64,000 bases of DNA from Rhodoferax sediminis (GTDB lineage Bacteria; Pseudomonadota; Gammaproteobacteria; Burkholderiales; Burkholderiaceae_C), in assembly GCF_006970865.1 (NCBI RefSeq), contig NZ_CP035503.1, positions 3,981,001-4,045,000 on the forward strand, in the 5' to 3' direction. Of the stretch, positions 18,522-27,270 are shown piece after piece; positions within the stretch are counted from its first letter, which is position 1; each line of letters opens with the position of its first letter. The notes under the pieces were generated by a model. It was given only the letters and a program-made list of their open reading frames with translations, made no database searches and was not told the DNA's origin. The position numbers and the translations under genes are program-made.

Positions 18522-21257
18522 TTACTCAACATCAACAGGTTCGGGCGGTGGGCGGCGTGGCAGTGTGAGGGTGAATTCTGCGCCACCGCCCAAGGCATTG
18601 GCGGCCACGATCTGCCCGCGGTGCGCATCCACCACCGCCTTGCAGATCGCCAGCCCCAGGCCGACCCCCGGCTGGGCCGACTCCGTAGCGCCGCGCGTGA
18701 ATTTCTCGAACAGCTCGTGCTCGCGCCCCTTGAGGACGGCGGGCAGCCCCGGCCCGTGGTCACGCACGCTCAAGACCAGCGCCTGCGGCGTCACGCCGGC
18801 CTTGATCACGATCGGTGGCTGCCCATATTTGGCGGCATTTTCCAGCAGGTTGACCAGCACGCGCTCGATCAGCGCCGCATCGAACTCCACCAGCGGCAGA
18901 TCCGCCGGGATCTCGGTCTGCACGGCCTGGCGGCCCAGCGCGTGCGCTGCCGCGCGGATGGCCGAACCGACCACTTCCTCGACCGACTGCCACTCGCTGC
19001 GCAGGTTCACCGCACCGCTTTGCAGGCGCGCCATGTCGAGCAGGTTGTTCACCAGCGCGTTGAGTTGACGCGCCTGCCCGGTGATCGCCTGCGCGGTCTC
19101 GGCCTGCTGCTGGCCGAGCGGCGATGCGGACGCCGACAGCGAGTGCTGCAGCGACTCGGCCAGTCCGATCAGCGCCGTGAGCGGCGTGCGCACGTCGTGC
19201 GAGATGGCGGACAGCAAGGCATTGCGCAGCCGCTCGGACTCCATCTGCACCAGCGCCTCCTGCGCCACGTCCACGTAGTGCACGCGCTCGAGCGCGATCG
19301 CGATCTGGCGCGCCAGCGTCTCCAGCTGCTGCACCTGCTCGGGAATCAGGAGCCAGCGCGGCTGCGCCGGTTTGAGCGCGAGCACGCCGCGCACCCGCAT
19401 CGGCGCCTTCAGCGGCACGTAGTGCCAGTCGTGGGCCGGCAGCGTGGAGGTCGCCAGTCCGGCCGGCTGCTCGTTGTGAAAGGCCCAGTCGGCGATGCTG
19501 GCATCGAGTCCGTCCGGCGCCGCTGCGTCCACCATCAGCCGGTCGGCGGCGTCGGTGACCAGCACCCGGGCCTGGCCGCCAAAGGTGCGCCGCACCGCGG
19601 CCTCGCCCATCTCCGCCACCTGGCGGGTCAGCAAGGCGCCCGACAGGTCGCGCGTCAGCTCGAACAGCGCCTGGGCGCGCCGCTCGCGACCCGCGGCGAT
19701 GCGCGCGGAAAAGCGCAGGTTCGCGGTGAGCTGCCCGGTCAGCAGCCCCACCGCCAGCATGACAGCAAAGGTCACCAGGTACTGCGCGTCGCTGATGGCC
19801 ATGGACAGGCGCGGCGGGACGAAAAAGAAATCGAACGCAGCCACATTCAAGACCGCCGACAGCGCGGCCGGACCGCGGCCCCAGCGCACCGCCACCAGCA
19901 CCACGCCCAGCAGGAACAGCATGACGATGTTGGCGAGGTCAAAGAAGCGCAGCAGCGGCAGCGCCAGCGCGGTGGTCAGCAGGCAGGTGGCGACGGCCCA
20001 GGCATAGCGCGGCCAGGCCTCGCGCCAGGGGGCGGCCTCTTCCTCGTCATGCGCGCGGTGCACGGCCCGGGCCATCCTGCGCGCGCTGTCGGCCTGGGCG
20101 ACTTCGACGATGTCCAGCGTGGGCGCCAGCATCGCCAGGCGGCGCGTCACGGTCGGCGGGCCGAGGCGCCACCTCGCCTGCCAGGCGGGCACGCGGGGCC
20201 GCCCCACCACCAGCGTGGCGCAGTTCAGGGTCTGGGCCTGGCGCACGAGTTCGGCCACCGCGTCGCTGCCGGTCAGCACCGCCGTTTCGGCGCCCAGTTC
20301 CTGCGCCAGTTTGAGCACCGCCAGAATGCGGTCGCGCTCGACCGCGCCTTGCCGCTGCAGCGCCGGCGTCTCCACATAGGCCGCATGCCAGCGCACGCCA
20401 AGTTGGCCGGCCAGCCGCGCGGCGCTGCGCACCGTCTGTTCGGCGCCGGGGTGCGGGCCGATGCACACCAGGATCGAGCCCTCCGTGTTCCAGACGGGGG
20501 CAATGGATTGCGCCACCCGGTAGCTGCGCACGTCGTCTTCGACATGCTCGGCCGTGCGCCGCAGCGCGATCTCGCGCAGCGCGATCAGGTTGCCCTTGCG
20601 GAAGAAATTCTGCGCCGCCTGCTGCGCCTGCTGCGGCAGGTACACCTTGCCGGCCTTCAGGCGGGTCAACAGCTCGTCGGGCGTGACGTCGACCAGGATG
20701 ATTTCGTCGGCGCCGTCAAGCACGGTGTCGGGCACGGTTTCGTGCACGCGGATGCCGGTGATGGCGCCCACCGTGCCGTTCAGGCTCTCCAGGTGCTGCA
20801 CATTGAGCGTGCTCCAGATGTCGATGCCGGATTCCAGCAGCTCCTGCACGTCCTGCCAGCGCTTGGGGTGGCGCGAACCCTCCACGTTGGTGTGCGCCAG
20901 CTCGTCCACCAGCAGCAGTAGCGGCTTGCGCGACGCGCCGGCGCGCAGGGCCGCCTCCAGGTCGAACTCGCGCAGGGTCCGGCCGCGGTACGCCACCTCG
21001 CGCAGGGGCAGCTGCTCCAGCCCCGCCAGCAGCTCCGCGGTTTCGCTGCGGCCATGGGTTTCGATCACGCCGACCAGCACGTCGCGCCCCGCCTGGCGCT
21101 CGCGCTGGGCGGCGTTCAGCATGGCGTAGGTCTTGCCCACCCCCGCGCTGGCGCCGAAGTAGATGCGCAGCTTGCCGTGCAGGCTCTGCGCCTCCTGCTG
21201 CTGCAGGCGCTGCAGCAGTTCGTCCGGGTCGGGACGCTGGTTCGGTGGTTCCGCCAT
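18522..21257 (-). CDS. kdpD: KdpD, potassium-responsive sensor histidine kinase
   Basis: A 911-residue inner-membrane sensor kinase. The N-terminal KdpD domain has Walker A GASAGVGKTYAML (about residues 36-48) and the DELAHTN box. A universal-stress-protein-like segment follows (about 250-370), then four transmembrane helices (about 400-500), a GAF-like domain, the dimerisation helix with phosphoacceptor H687 in SAISHDVRTPLTALIGL, and the ATPase domain (NLLENAAKYGQPP, DHGPGLP, GVGLGLAICKAVVDAH). It sits between kdpC (32-base gap) and kdpE. Confidence 0.96.
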   Translation of the reverse strand: MAEPPNQRPDPDELLQRLQQQEAQSLHGKLRIYFGASAGVGKTYAMLNAAQRERQAGRDVLVGVIETHGRSETAELLAGLEQLPLREVAYRGRTLREFDLEAALRAGASRKPLLLLVDELAHTNVEGSRHPKRWQDVQELLESGIDIWSTLNVQHLESLNGTVGAITGIRVHETVPDTVLDGADEIILVDVTPDELLTRLKAGKVYLPQQAQQAAQNFFRKGNLIALREIALRRTAEHVEDDVRSYRVAQSIAPVWNTEGSILVCIGPHPGAEQTVRSAARLAGQLGVRWHAAYVETPALQRQGAVERDRILAVLKLAQELGAETAVLTGSDAVAELVRQAQTLNCATLVVGRPRVPAWQARWRLGPPTVTRRLAMLAPTLDIVEVAQADSARRMARAVHRAHDEEEAAPWREAWPRYAWAVATCLLTTALALPLLRFFDLANIVMLFLLGVVLVAVRWGRGPAALSAVLNVAAFDFFFVPPRLSMAISDAQYLVTFAVMLAVGLLTGQLTANLRFSARIAAGRERRAQALFELTRDLSGALLTRQVAEMGEAAVRRTFGGQARVLVTDAADRLMVDAAAPDGLDASIADWAFHNEQPAGLATSTLPAHDWHYVPLKAPMRVRGVLALKPAQPRWLLIPEQVQQLETLARQIAIALERVHYVDVAQEALVQMESERLRNALLSAISHDVRTPLTALIGLAESLQHSLSASASPLGQQQAETAQAITGQARQLNALVNNLLDMARLQSGAVNLRSEWQSVEEVVGSAIRAAAHALGRQAVQTEIPADLPLVEFDAALIERVLVNLLENAAKYGQPPIVIKAGVTPQALVLSVRDHGPGLPAVLKGREHELFEKFTRGATESAQPGVGLGLAICKAVVDAHRGQIVAANALGGGAEFTLTLPRRPPPEPVDVE

Positions 21258-21289
21258 GGCGTCGAGGTTACTTCATCGCCACCACACGC

Positions 21290-21886
21290 TCATGGTTTGC
21301 TCATCTGCTTTTGGGCATCCAGCGCCAGGTTCAGGCGCAGCACATTGACGCGCGGCTCGCCAAGGATGCCCCACAGGGCACCCTCGGTGTGCGCGGCCAC
21401 CAGTGCCTGCACGCGGGCTACGTCGAGCCCGCGCGCCCGCGCCACCCGCGCCACCTGGTAGCGGGCGGCGGCCGGGCTGATGTCCGGGTCGAGCCCGCTG
21501 CCCGAGGCCGTGACCAGGTCCACCGGCACCGGCGCAGTGTTGCCGGGGTCGGCCGCGCGCAGCGCCTCGACCCTGGCCTTGACCGCATCAAGCAGCGCCG
21601 GGTTCAGCGGCCCCAGGTTCGAGCCGCCGGAGGACGTGGCGTTGTAGGGCATCGGCGTGGTGGCCGAGAGGCGGCCCCAGAAATGCCCGGGGTCGGCGAA
21701 GTTCTGCCCGATCAGTGCCGAGCCCACGGGTTTGCCGCCCTGCAGGATCAGACTGCCGCCGGCCTGCCAGGGAAACAGCGAGCGGGCCAGGCCGGTGACC
21801 ACCAGCGGGTACGCCAGGCCGGTGAGCAGGCTCAAGGCCCCGAACAGGACCAGCAGCGGGCGCATGGAAATGAAAACGTTTTTCAC
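21290..21886 (-). CDS. kdpC: KdpC, potassium-transporting ATPase subunit C
   Basis: A small single-helix subunit that stabilises the KdpFABC complex, 198 residues. The N-terminal helix is [20 protein letters not shown]. Family motifs seen include [28 protein letters not shown] and [20 protein letters not shown] chose the GTG at 21886 because AAAGGGGG precedes it; a TTG at 21904 inside the end of kdpB is the alternative. Confidence 0.93.
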   Translation of the reverse strand: MKNVFISMRPLLVLFGALSLLTGLAYPLVVTGLARSLFPWQAGGSLILQGGKPVGSALIGQNFADPGHFWGRLSATTPMPYNATSSGGSNLGPLNPALLDAVKARVEALRAADPGNTAPVPVDLVTASGSGLDPDISPAAARYQVARVARARGLDVARVQALVAAHTEGALWGILGEPRVNVLRLNLALDAQKQMSKP

Positions 21887-21896
21887 GATGCCCCCT

Positions 21897-24200
21897 TTAG
21901 ACAAGATGGAACGCGGTCAGCAACAGGTCGATGAACTTGATGCCGACAAAGGGCACGATCAGGCCGCCGACGCCGTAAATCAGCAGATTGCGGCGCAACA
22001 GCGCGGCGGCGCCGACGGCGCGGTACTTTACGCCCTTGAGCGCCAGCGGAATCAGGAAAACGATGATGAGCGCGTTGAAGATCACCGCCGACAGGATGGC
22101 TGACGACGGGCTGCCGAGGCGCATCACATTCAGCACCGCGAGCTGCGGATAGGTGGTGACGAAGATCGCCGGAATGATGGCGAAGTACTTGGCCACGTCG
22201 TTGGCGATCGAGAACGTGGTGAGCGAGCCGCGCGTCATCAGGAGCGCCTTGCCGGTTTCCACCACCTCCAGCAGCTTGGTCGGATTCGAGTCCAGATCCA
22301 CCATGTTGCCGGCCTCCTTGGCGGCCTGGGTGCCGCTGTTCATGGCGACCGCCACGTCGGCCTGGGCCAGCGCCGGGGCATCGTTGGTGCCGTCGCCGGT
22401 CATGGCCACCAGACGGCCCTCGGCCTGGTAGTCGCGGATCAGCCGGAGCTTGGCCTCGGGCGTAGCCTCGGCCAGGAAATCGTCCACACCGGCCTCGGCC
22501 GCGATTGCCGCGGCGGTGAGCTTGTTGTCACCGGTGATCATCACGGTCTTGATGCCCATGCGGCGCAGCTCGCCGAAGCGCTCCTTGATGCCGGCCTTGA
22601 CGATGTCCTTGAGCTCCACCACGCCCAGCACGGTGTTGCCGTCGGACACCGCCAGCGGCGTGCTGCCGCGGCGCGCCACGTCGTCGGCGGCGCGCAGCAC
22701 CTCGGCCGGCAGGCCCCCGCCATGCGCCTCGACGTGCCGGCGAATCGCATCCACGGCGCCCTTGCGCAGCATGCGCACGCCGCCGTCGGGCCGCTGCACG
22801 TCGACGCCGCTCATGCGGGTCTGCGCCGTGAAGGGCACGGGAATCGCCCCCACGCTTGTCACTGCGTGTACTACGCTGCCCCCCGAGGGGGTTGGCCTTG
22901 CTTGGGACGGCCCGGCGCCGCGGCCGATGGCCCCCTCACCTGTCGCTTCGCCGGCCTCTGCCTGCGACTGCACGGCGCTCATGGCGCCCACGCTGGTGGA
23001 CAGTGCCGAGGCGCCGCTCAAGCGCTGGGCCAGCGCCACGATGCTGCGGCCCTCGGGGGTTTCATCCGCCAGCGAGGCCTGCATGGCGGCTCTGGCCAGC
23101 GCGAGTTCCGTGGCGCCGGGGGCCGGCAGGAACGCCGACGCCTGCCGGTTGCCGTGCGTGATGGTGCCGGTCTTGTCGAGCAGCAGCACGTCCACGTCGC
23201 CAGCGGCCTCCACGGCGCGCCCCGAAGTGGCGATCACATTGGCCTGCATCATGCGGCTCATGCCGGCCACGCCGATGGCCGACAGCAGGCCGCCGATGGT
23301 GGTGGGGATCAGGCACACCAGCAGCGCGATGAGCGCGGTGATCGTCACGGCCGTGCCGGCCTGGGTGACCGCCACGCTGAACACCGAGTACGGCAGCAGC
23401 GTCACGGTGACCACCAGGAACACGATGGTCAGCGCCACCAGCAGGATGGTCAGCGCGATCTCGTTGGGGGTCTTCTGGCGGCGGGCAGACTCCACCATGC
23501 TGATCATGCGGTCGATGAAGCTCTCGCCGGGGTTCACCGTGATACGCACCACCAGCCAGTCCGACAGCACGCGGGTGCCGCCGGTCACCGCCGAAAAGTC
23601 GCCGCCCGACTCCCGGATCACGGGCGCCGATTCGCCGGTGATGGCCGATTCGTCCACCGAGGCCACGCCTTCGATGACCTCGCCGTCGAGCGGGATCATG
23701 TCGTGCGCTTCCACCAGCACGGCGTCGCCACGGCGCAGGTTCTCGGCCTGCTCGGGGATCCACGCATGCGCCCCCACGCTTGCCACTGCGTGTGCTGCGC
23801 TGCCCCCCGAGGGGGCTTCTTCGCCTTGGGGCGGCCCGGCGGCGAAAGCGGTGCCATGGTGAGGCTTCTGAAGCTTCTTGGCCCAGGCCGCCTTCTTGAT
23901 GCCGCGCAGCGAGGACGCCTGCGCCTGGGCGCGGCCTTCGGCCATGGCTTCCGCGAAGTTGGCGAACAGCACGGTGAACCACAGCCACACGGCCACGGCG
24001 AAGATGAAACCAGCCGGTGCCTCGCCGCGGCCCTGCAGCGCCTGGATGCCCAGCAGCGTGGTCAGGATGCTGCCGATATACACGACAAACATCACCGGGT
24101 TGCACCACTGCACGCGCGGGTTCAGCTTGGCAAACGACTGGGCAATCGCGGGCCTGAGCAGCACCGGGTCAAACAGTGAAAAGGATTTTTGTTGGGTCAT
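21897..24200 (-). CDS. kdpB: KdpB, P-type ATPase subunit, enlarged by two repeat-encoded segments
   Basis: The catalytic subunit of the KdpFABC potassium pump, a P-type ATPase. It has 767 residues, whereas KdpB is usually near 680-690. The actuator motif is [14 protein letters not shown]. The phosphorylated Asp is D342 in DKTGTIT, and the hinge is [18 protein letters not shown]. Two copies of family B repeat are translated in the same frame. One gives residues about 120-144 ([15 protein letters not shown]) before the actuator domain strand [11 protein letters not shown]. The other gives about 428-452 ([15 protein letters not shown]) in the nucleotide domain before [10 protein letters not shown]. 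All catalytic motifs are intact, so the protein is plausibly active with two added surface loops. The ATG is 8 bases after kdpA. The frame also stays open upstream into kdpA, but this is not a fusion. Confidence 0.95.
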   Translation of the reverse strand: MTQQKSFSLFDPVLLRPAIAQSFAKLNPRVQWCNPVMFVVYIGSILTTLLGIQALQGRGEAPAGFIFAVAVWLWFTVLFANFAEAMAEGRAQAQASSLRGIKKAAWAKKLQKPHHGTAFAAGPPQGEEAPSGGSAAHAVASVGAHAWIPEQAENLRRGDAVLVEAHDMIPLDGEVIEGVASVDESAITGESAPVIRESGGDFSAVTGGTRVLSDWLVVRITVNPGESFIDRMISMVESARRQKTPNEIALTILLVALTIVFLVVTVTLLPYSVFSVAVTQAGTAVTITALIALLVCLIPTTIGGLLSAIGVAGMSRMMQANVIATSGRAVEAAGDVDVLLLDKTGTITHGNRQASAFLPAPGATELALARAAMQASLADETPEGRSIVALAQRLSGASALSTSVGAMSAVQSQAEAGEATGEGAIGRGAGPSQARPTPSGGSVVHAVTSVGAIPVPFTAQTRMSGVDVQRPDGGVRMLRKGAVDAIRRHVEAHGGGLPAEVLRAADDVARRGSTPLAVSDGNTVLGVVELKDIVKAGIKERFGELRRMGIKTVMITGDNKLTAAAIAAEAGVDDFLAEATPEAKLRLIRDYQAEGRLVAMTGDGTNDAPALAQADVAVAMNSGTQAAKEAGNMVDLDSNPTKLLEVVETGKALLMTRGSLTTFSIANDVAKYFAIIPAIFVTTYPQLAVLNVMRLGSPSSAILSAVIFNALIIVFLIPLALKGVKYRAVGAAALLRRNLLIYGVGGLIVPFVGIKFIDLLLTAFHLV
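22847..22917 (+). repeat. Family B GC-rich repeat, copy 1, inside kdpB
   Basis: CCCCCACGCTTGTCACTGCG, the internal palindrome GCCCCCCGAGGGGG and a closing GGCCCGGCG. It is within kdpB and in frame on the opposite strand, coding for part of an added loop in the nucleotide-binding domain. Confidence 0.85.
23771..23842 (+). repeat. Family B GC-rich repeat, copy 2, inside kdpB
   Basis: CCCCCACGCTTGCCACTGCG, the palindrome GCCCCCCGAGGGGGC, then CTTGGGGCGGCCCGGCG. It is nearly identical to copy 1 and has the same orientation and frame relative to kdpB, coding for an added loop ahead of the actuator domain. Confidence 0.87.
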
Positions 24201-24208
24201 GATAATTC

Positions 24209-26008
24209 TCAGTGAGCCCCCCACAGCATGAAGTGTTCGACCACGGGCCCGAGCGCCAGCGCCGGCACGTAGTTCAGCAGTCCCACCAGCAGCACCGTGC
24301 CGATCAGCAGCGTGACGAACAGCGGCCCGTGCGTCGGCATGGTGCCGGCCGTCACCGCCAGCCGTTTCTTGCGCGCCAGGGCCCCGGCGATCGCCAGCAC
24401 CGGCACGACCACGCCAAAGCGGCCGAGCCACATCCCGATAGCAAGCATGATGTTGTAAAACGGCGCGTTGGCCGACAGGCCGGCAAAGGCGCTGCCGTTG
24501 TTGTTGGCGACCGAGGTGAAGGCGTACAGGATCTCCGAGAAGCCGTGCGCGCCCGGATTGGCGATGCCGGCCCTGCCGGCGTCGGCCAGCACCGCAACCG
24601 CGGTGCCCGCGAGCACCAGGATCGGCGTCACCAGGATCGCGATCGAGGTCATCTTCATCTCGTACGACTCGATCTTCTTGCCCAGGTATTCCGGGGTGCG
24701 CCCGATCATCAGCCCGGCGATGAAGACCGCGAGGATGGCGAACACCAGCATGCTGTACAGACCGGTGCCGACACCGCCAAACACCACTTCGCCGAGCTGC
24801 ATCATCACCATCGGCACCATGCCGCCCAGCGGTGTGAACGAGTCGTGCATGGCGTTCACGGCACCACACGAGGCTGAGGTGGTGATGACCGCGAACAGGC
24901 TGGAGGCGTTGATGCCGAAGCGAACTTCCTTGCCCTCCATGTTGCCGCCGGATTGCAGCGCGCTCATCCCCTGGTCCACCCCCAGCGGTGTGAGCAGCGG
25001 GTTGCCGGCCTGCTCGGCCGGCGTGATGGCCACCACGGCGATGACAAACATGATGGTCATGGCCGCGAGCACCGCCCAGCCCTGGCGCAGGTCGCCGACC
25101 TCGAGGCCGAAGGCAAAGCACAGCGCGGCGGGGATCAGAAAGATGGACAGCATCTGGAAGAAGTTGGCGAGCGCGGTCGGGTTCTCGTATGGATGCGCCG
25201 AGTTGGCGTTGAAGAAGCCGCCGCCGTTGGTCCCCAGCATCTTGATGGCCTCCTGCGACGCCACGGGGCCCATGGCCAGCGTCTGTGTGCGGGTCTTGGC
25301 GTCTTCCGTCACCGGATTGCCCTTGGCGTCCGTCAAAGGCTGGCCGTCGGGGCCGTTCCTGGGCTGCTGGTAGCGGGTGGTCTCCAGCAAGGTCACGTCC
25401 TTGTACGTGTCGAAGTTCTGGATCGCGCCCTGCGATACCAGGAACACGGCAAACACCAGGGACAGCGGCAGCAGCAGCCAGGCCGTGACGCGCGTCACAT
25501 CGACCCAGAAGTTTCCCACCACGCCGCTGGAGCGCGCGGCAAAACCGCGGATCAGCGCGAACGCCACCGCGATGCCGGTGGCGGCCGAGAAGAAGTTCTG
25601 CACCGCGAGCGCCAGCATTTGCGTCAGGTAGCTCATCGTGGCCTCGCCGGTATAGCCTTGCCAGTTGGTGTTGGTGACAAAGCTCACCGCCGTGTTGAAG
25701 GCCGAGTCGGGCGTCACGGCCGCCATGTGCTGCGGGTTGAGGGGCAGCCACTGCTGCAGGCGCTGCAGCGCATAGACAACCAGCGCGCCCAGGGCGTTGA
25801 AGGCCAGCAGGGCCAGCGCGTACTGCACCCAGTTCATGGCTTGGCCCGCCGAGGTGCCGGCGAGACGGTACAGCGGCGCCTCCACACGCAGCATCCAGCC
25901 GGGCAGCCGGCCCGCGCACAGCGCCGCCAGCCAGTGGCCGACGGGCCAGGCCAGCACCAAAAGCACCGCCAGATAAAGAGCCAGCTGGCCCCAGGCCAAG
26001 ATGCTCAT
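24209..26008 (-). CDS. kdpA: KdpA, potassium-channel-like subunit
   Basis: The potassium-binding and translocating subunit, 599 residues with about ten helices. Selectivity-filter-like segments are visible as [43 protein letters not shown] and [13 protein letters not shown]. The ATG at 26008 overlaps the TGA of kdpF by one base and follows GGAGGAATTTTG. It belongs to the kdpFABCDE operon. Confidence 0.96.
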   Translation of the reverse strand: MSILAWGQLALYLAVLLVLAWPVGHWLAALCAGRLPGWMLRVEAPLYRLAGTSAGQAMNWVQYALALLAFNALGALVVYALQRLQQWLPLNPQHMAAVTPDSAFNTAVSFVTNTNWQGYTGEATMSYLTQMLALAVQNFFSAATGIAVAFALIRGFAARSSGVVGNFWVDVTRVTAWLLLPLSLVFAVFLVSQGAIQNFDTYKDVTLLETTRYQQPRNGPDGQPLTDAKGNPVTEDAKTRTQTLAMGPVASQEAIKMLGTNGGGFFNANSAHPYENPTALANFFQMLSIFLIPAALCFAFGLEVGDLRQGWAVLAAMTIMFVIAVVAITPAEQAGNPLLTPLGVDQGMSALQSGGNMEGKEVRFGINASSLFAVITTSASCGAVNAMHDSFTPLGGMVPMVMMQLGEVVFGGVGTGLYSMLVFAILAVFIAGLMIGRTPEYLGKKIESYEMKMTSIAILVTPILVLAGTAVAVLADAGRAGIANPGAHGFSEILYAFTSVANNNGSAFAGLSANAPFYNIMLAIGMWLGRFGVVVPVLAIAGALARKKRLAVTAGTMPTHGPLFVTLLIGTVLLVGLLNYVPALALGPVVEHFMLWGAH

Positions 26009-26106
26009 CAAAATTCCTCCGCACGGATCAGCGCATAGACCAGATACGCCAGCAGCGCGACGGCGCACAGGCCGCCGAGGGCGTAGAGCGCGCCCAGGCC
26101 GATCAT
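26008..26106 (-). CDS. kdpF: KdpF, small membrane subunit
   Basis: A 32-residue single-helix peptide, [12 protein letters not shown] at the start and ALIRAEEF at the end, the size and character of KdpF, which stabilises the Kdp complex. Its TGA overlaps the kdpA ATG, and its ATG overlaps the stop of the preceding small ORF. Confidence 0.85.
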   Translation of the reverse strand: MIGLGALYALGGLCAVALLAYLVYALIRAEEF

Positions 26107-26207
26107 GGCCGGCCTCCCGCGGCGGGTTCGAGCTTGCGAAAGCCCCATACCAGCCCCGCCAGCGCGCCCCAAAATACGGCGATGGCAACCACAAAGACAA
26201 TGTCCAT
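26103..26207 (-). CDS. Small membrane protein leading the kdp operon
   Basis: A 34-residue ORF, starting [18 protein letters not shown] and ending with a charged, Pro-rich tail ([12 protein letters not shown]). It has one predicted helix. Its start follows CGGGAGAAGTCGC, a good ribosome site, and its TGA overlaps the kdpF ATG by four bases (ATGA), so translation is probably coupled. I do not know a named family for it. It is too short to confirm by composition alone, but its ribosome site and overlap argue that it is real. Confidence 0.6.
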   Translation of the reverse strand: MDIVFVVAIAVFWGALAGLVWGFRKLEPAAGGRP

Positions 26208-26358
26208 GCGACTTCTCCCGATCAAAACGATGGGACAAGCCTAAGTTTTGGCGCGTAAAAACAGGGATGAAACTTCGAGGGGCTTTGTCAAAAAAGCGTA
26301 AACAGCCCGTGGTGCACGGCCCTGCCGGCCACCTTCAATCGATCACGTAGAGATCGGC

Positions 26359-26424
26359 ATTACTATTGTTTTAATAGCTACAAGCACACATAAATAAAGG
26401 TCCAGAGCCTGATTTCATTCAAAC
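26359..26424 (+). repeat. Family A dispersed repeat, copy 6
   Basis: TTGTTTTAATAGCTACAAGC followed by AAAGGTCCAGAGCCTGATTT, a diverged copy. It lies between the start of the kdp operon and the 3' end of the Crp/Fnr-family gene, and overlaps the latter's stop codon. Confidence 0.65.
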
Positions 26425-27126
26425 CATACTGGAGCGCAGTGCCTGCAGATCGAGCACGCGCAGCCCGCCGTATTCGACCTGGATCATGCCCTGCGCCTGC
26501 AGCGCGGTCAGCGCCTCGTTGACGCGCTGGCGCGACAGGCCCACCAGGTACGCCAGTTCCTGCTGCGTGATGCGCAGCACCTCGCCCACGCCGGGAAACA
26601 GCGTCGGATTGAACAGCGCGGCCAGGTTGCGCGCCACGCGCAGGTCGGCGTTGGTCATGCGGTCGATCTCGCGCGCCGCGATGAACTGGCCGAGCCGCTC
26701 GTTGAGCTGGTTCATGACAAAGCGGTTGAAGCCGATCGAGTGGTCCAGCAGCCAGTGGAAGGTATCCACCGGCAGGCCGGCCACCACGCTCTTGCGCAGC
26801 GCCTGGATGTTGTAGCGGTAGGGCTCGCGCTTGAGCGCCGTGCCCTCGCCAAACCAGCCGCCGGGCGGGATGCCGGTGAAGGTCATGGTGTGGCCCTGCG
26901 CGTTGTCGCTGCTCATCTTGAGCAGGCCCCCGACCACGCCAAACCAGTAAGTCACCGGCCGCCCGACGCGGCACACGTAGTCGCCGACACGGGCGTCGCC
27001 GACCTGGAGTTCGGCCAGCGCCCGCTCACGCTCGGCCGGCGCCAGCGCATGCAGCCAGGGAATGCCGCCCAGCTCGGAAGCGTCGGGCATGCGCCGGCGC
27101 TGGTGCAGGGTCAGGTCGGTCGACAT
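26419..27126 (-). CDS. Crp/Fnr-family transcription regulator
   Basis: A 235-residue regulator with an N-terminal cyclic-nucleotide-binding-like beta-roll (GDYVCRVGRPVTYWFGVVGG, PPGGWFGEGTAL) and a C-terminal winged helix (ITQQELAYLVGLSRQRVNEA). It lacks the N-terminal cysteine cluster of true Fnr, so it does not look like an oxygen sensor with an iron-sulfur centre. It is divergent from the acyl-CoA ligase/ABC operon, with an 18-bp palindrome between them, and probably controls that operon. I chose the ATG at 27126, giving MSTDLTLHQRRRM; a longer frame to 27261 would run across the operator. Confidence 0.88.
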   Translation of the reverse strand: MSTDLTLHQRRRMPDASELGGIPWLHALAPAERERALAELQVGDARVGDYVCRVGRPVTYWFGVVGGLLKMSSDNAQGHTMTFTGIPPGGWFGEGTALKREPYRYNIQALRKSVVAGLPVDTFHWLLDHSIGFNRFVMNQLNERLGQFIAAREIDRMTNADLRVARNLAALFNPTLFPGVGEVLRITQQELAYLVGLSRQRVNEALTALQAQGMIQVEYGGLRVLDLQALRSSMV

Positions 27127-27177
27127 GGCGAGCCCCAACCAGAATGAGGGAAAGTCCCGGGAGTGTTCACCCTTAAA

Positions 27178-27221
27178 TTGTCGTTTAAACGACAACAAAA
27201 CGTCAAACTCGATCCTAGTAT
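27178..27221 (+). promoter_or_regulatory. Palindromic operator and activator-dependent promoter of the ligase/ABC operon
   Basis: A perfect 18-bp palindrome, TTGTCGTTTAAACGACAA, at 27178-27195, with dyad symmetry typical of Crp/Fnr-family sites. A -10-like TAGTAT lies at 27216-27221 with no fair -35 ahead of it. The expected transcription start near 27228 puts the palindrome centre at about -41.5, the classic class II activator position. This is inference from spacing. Confidence 0.7.
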
Positions 27222-27270
27222 CCGGCCATAGCAACGATCTTGCGTCATGCCCTGGAGACAAGACACCACC

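Noticed and set aside
18621..20921. A 766-codon plus-strand frame opposite kdpD
   Set aside because: Composition of a GC shadow, and kdpD is fully supported on the other strand.
21897..26024. A single 1375-codon open frame spanning kdpB and kdpA
   Set aside because: Upstream of 24200 this frame is out of phase with the recognisable KdpA sequence; it is merely free of stops. KdpA and KdpB are separate with normal starts.
26263..26291. A kdp promoter starting with TTGACA at 26286-26291 on the minus strand
   Set aside because: No acceptable -10 box lies at 16-18 bases. The real kdp promoter may need KdpE, but I could not place it.
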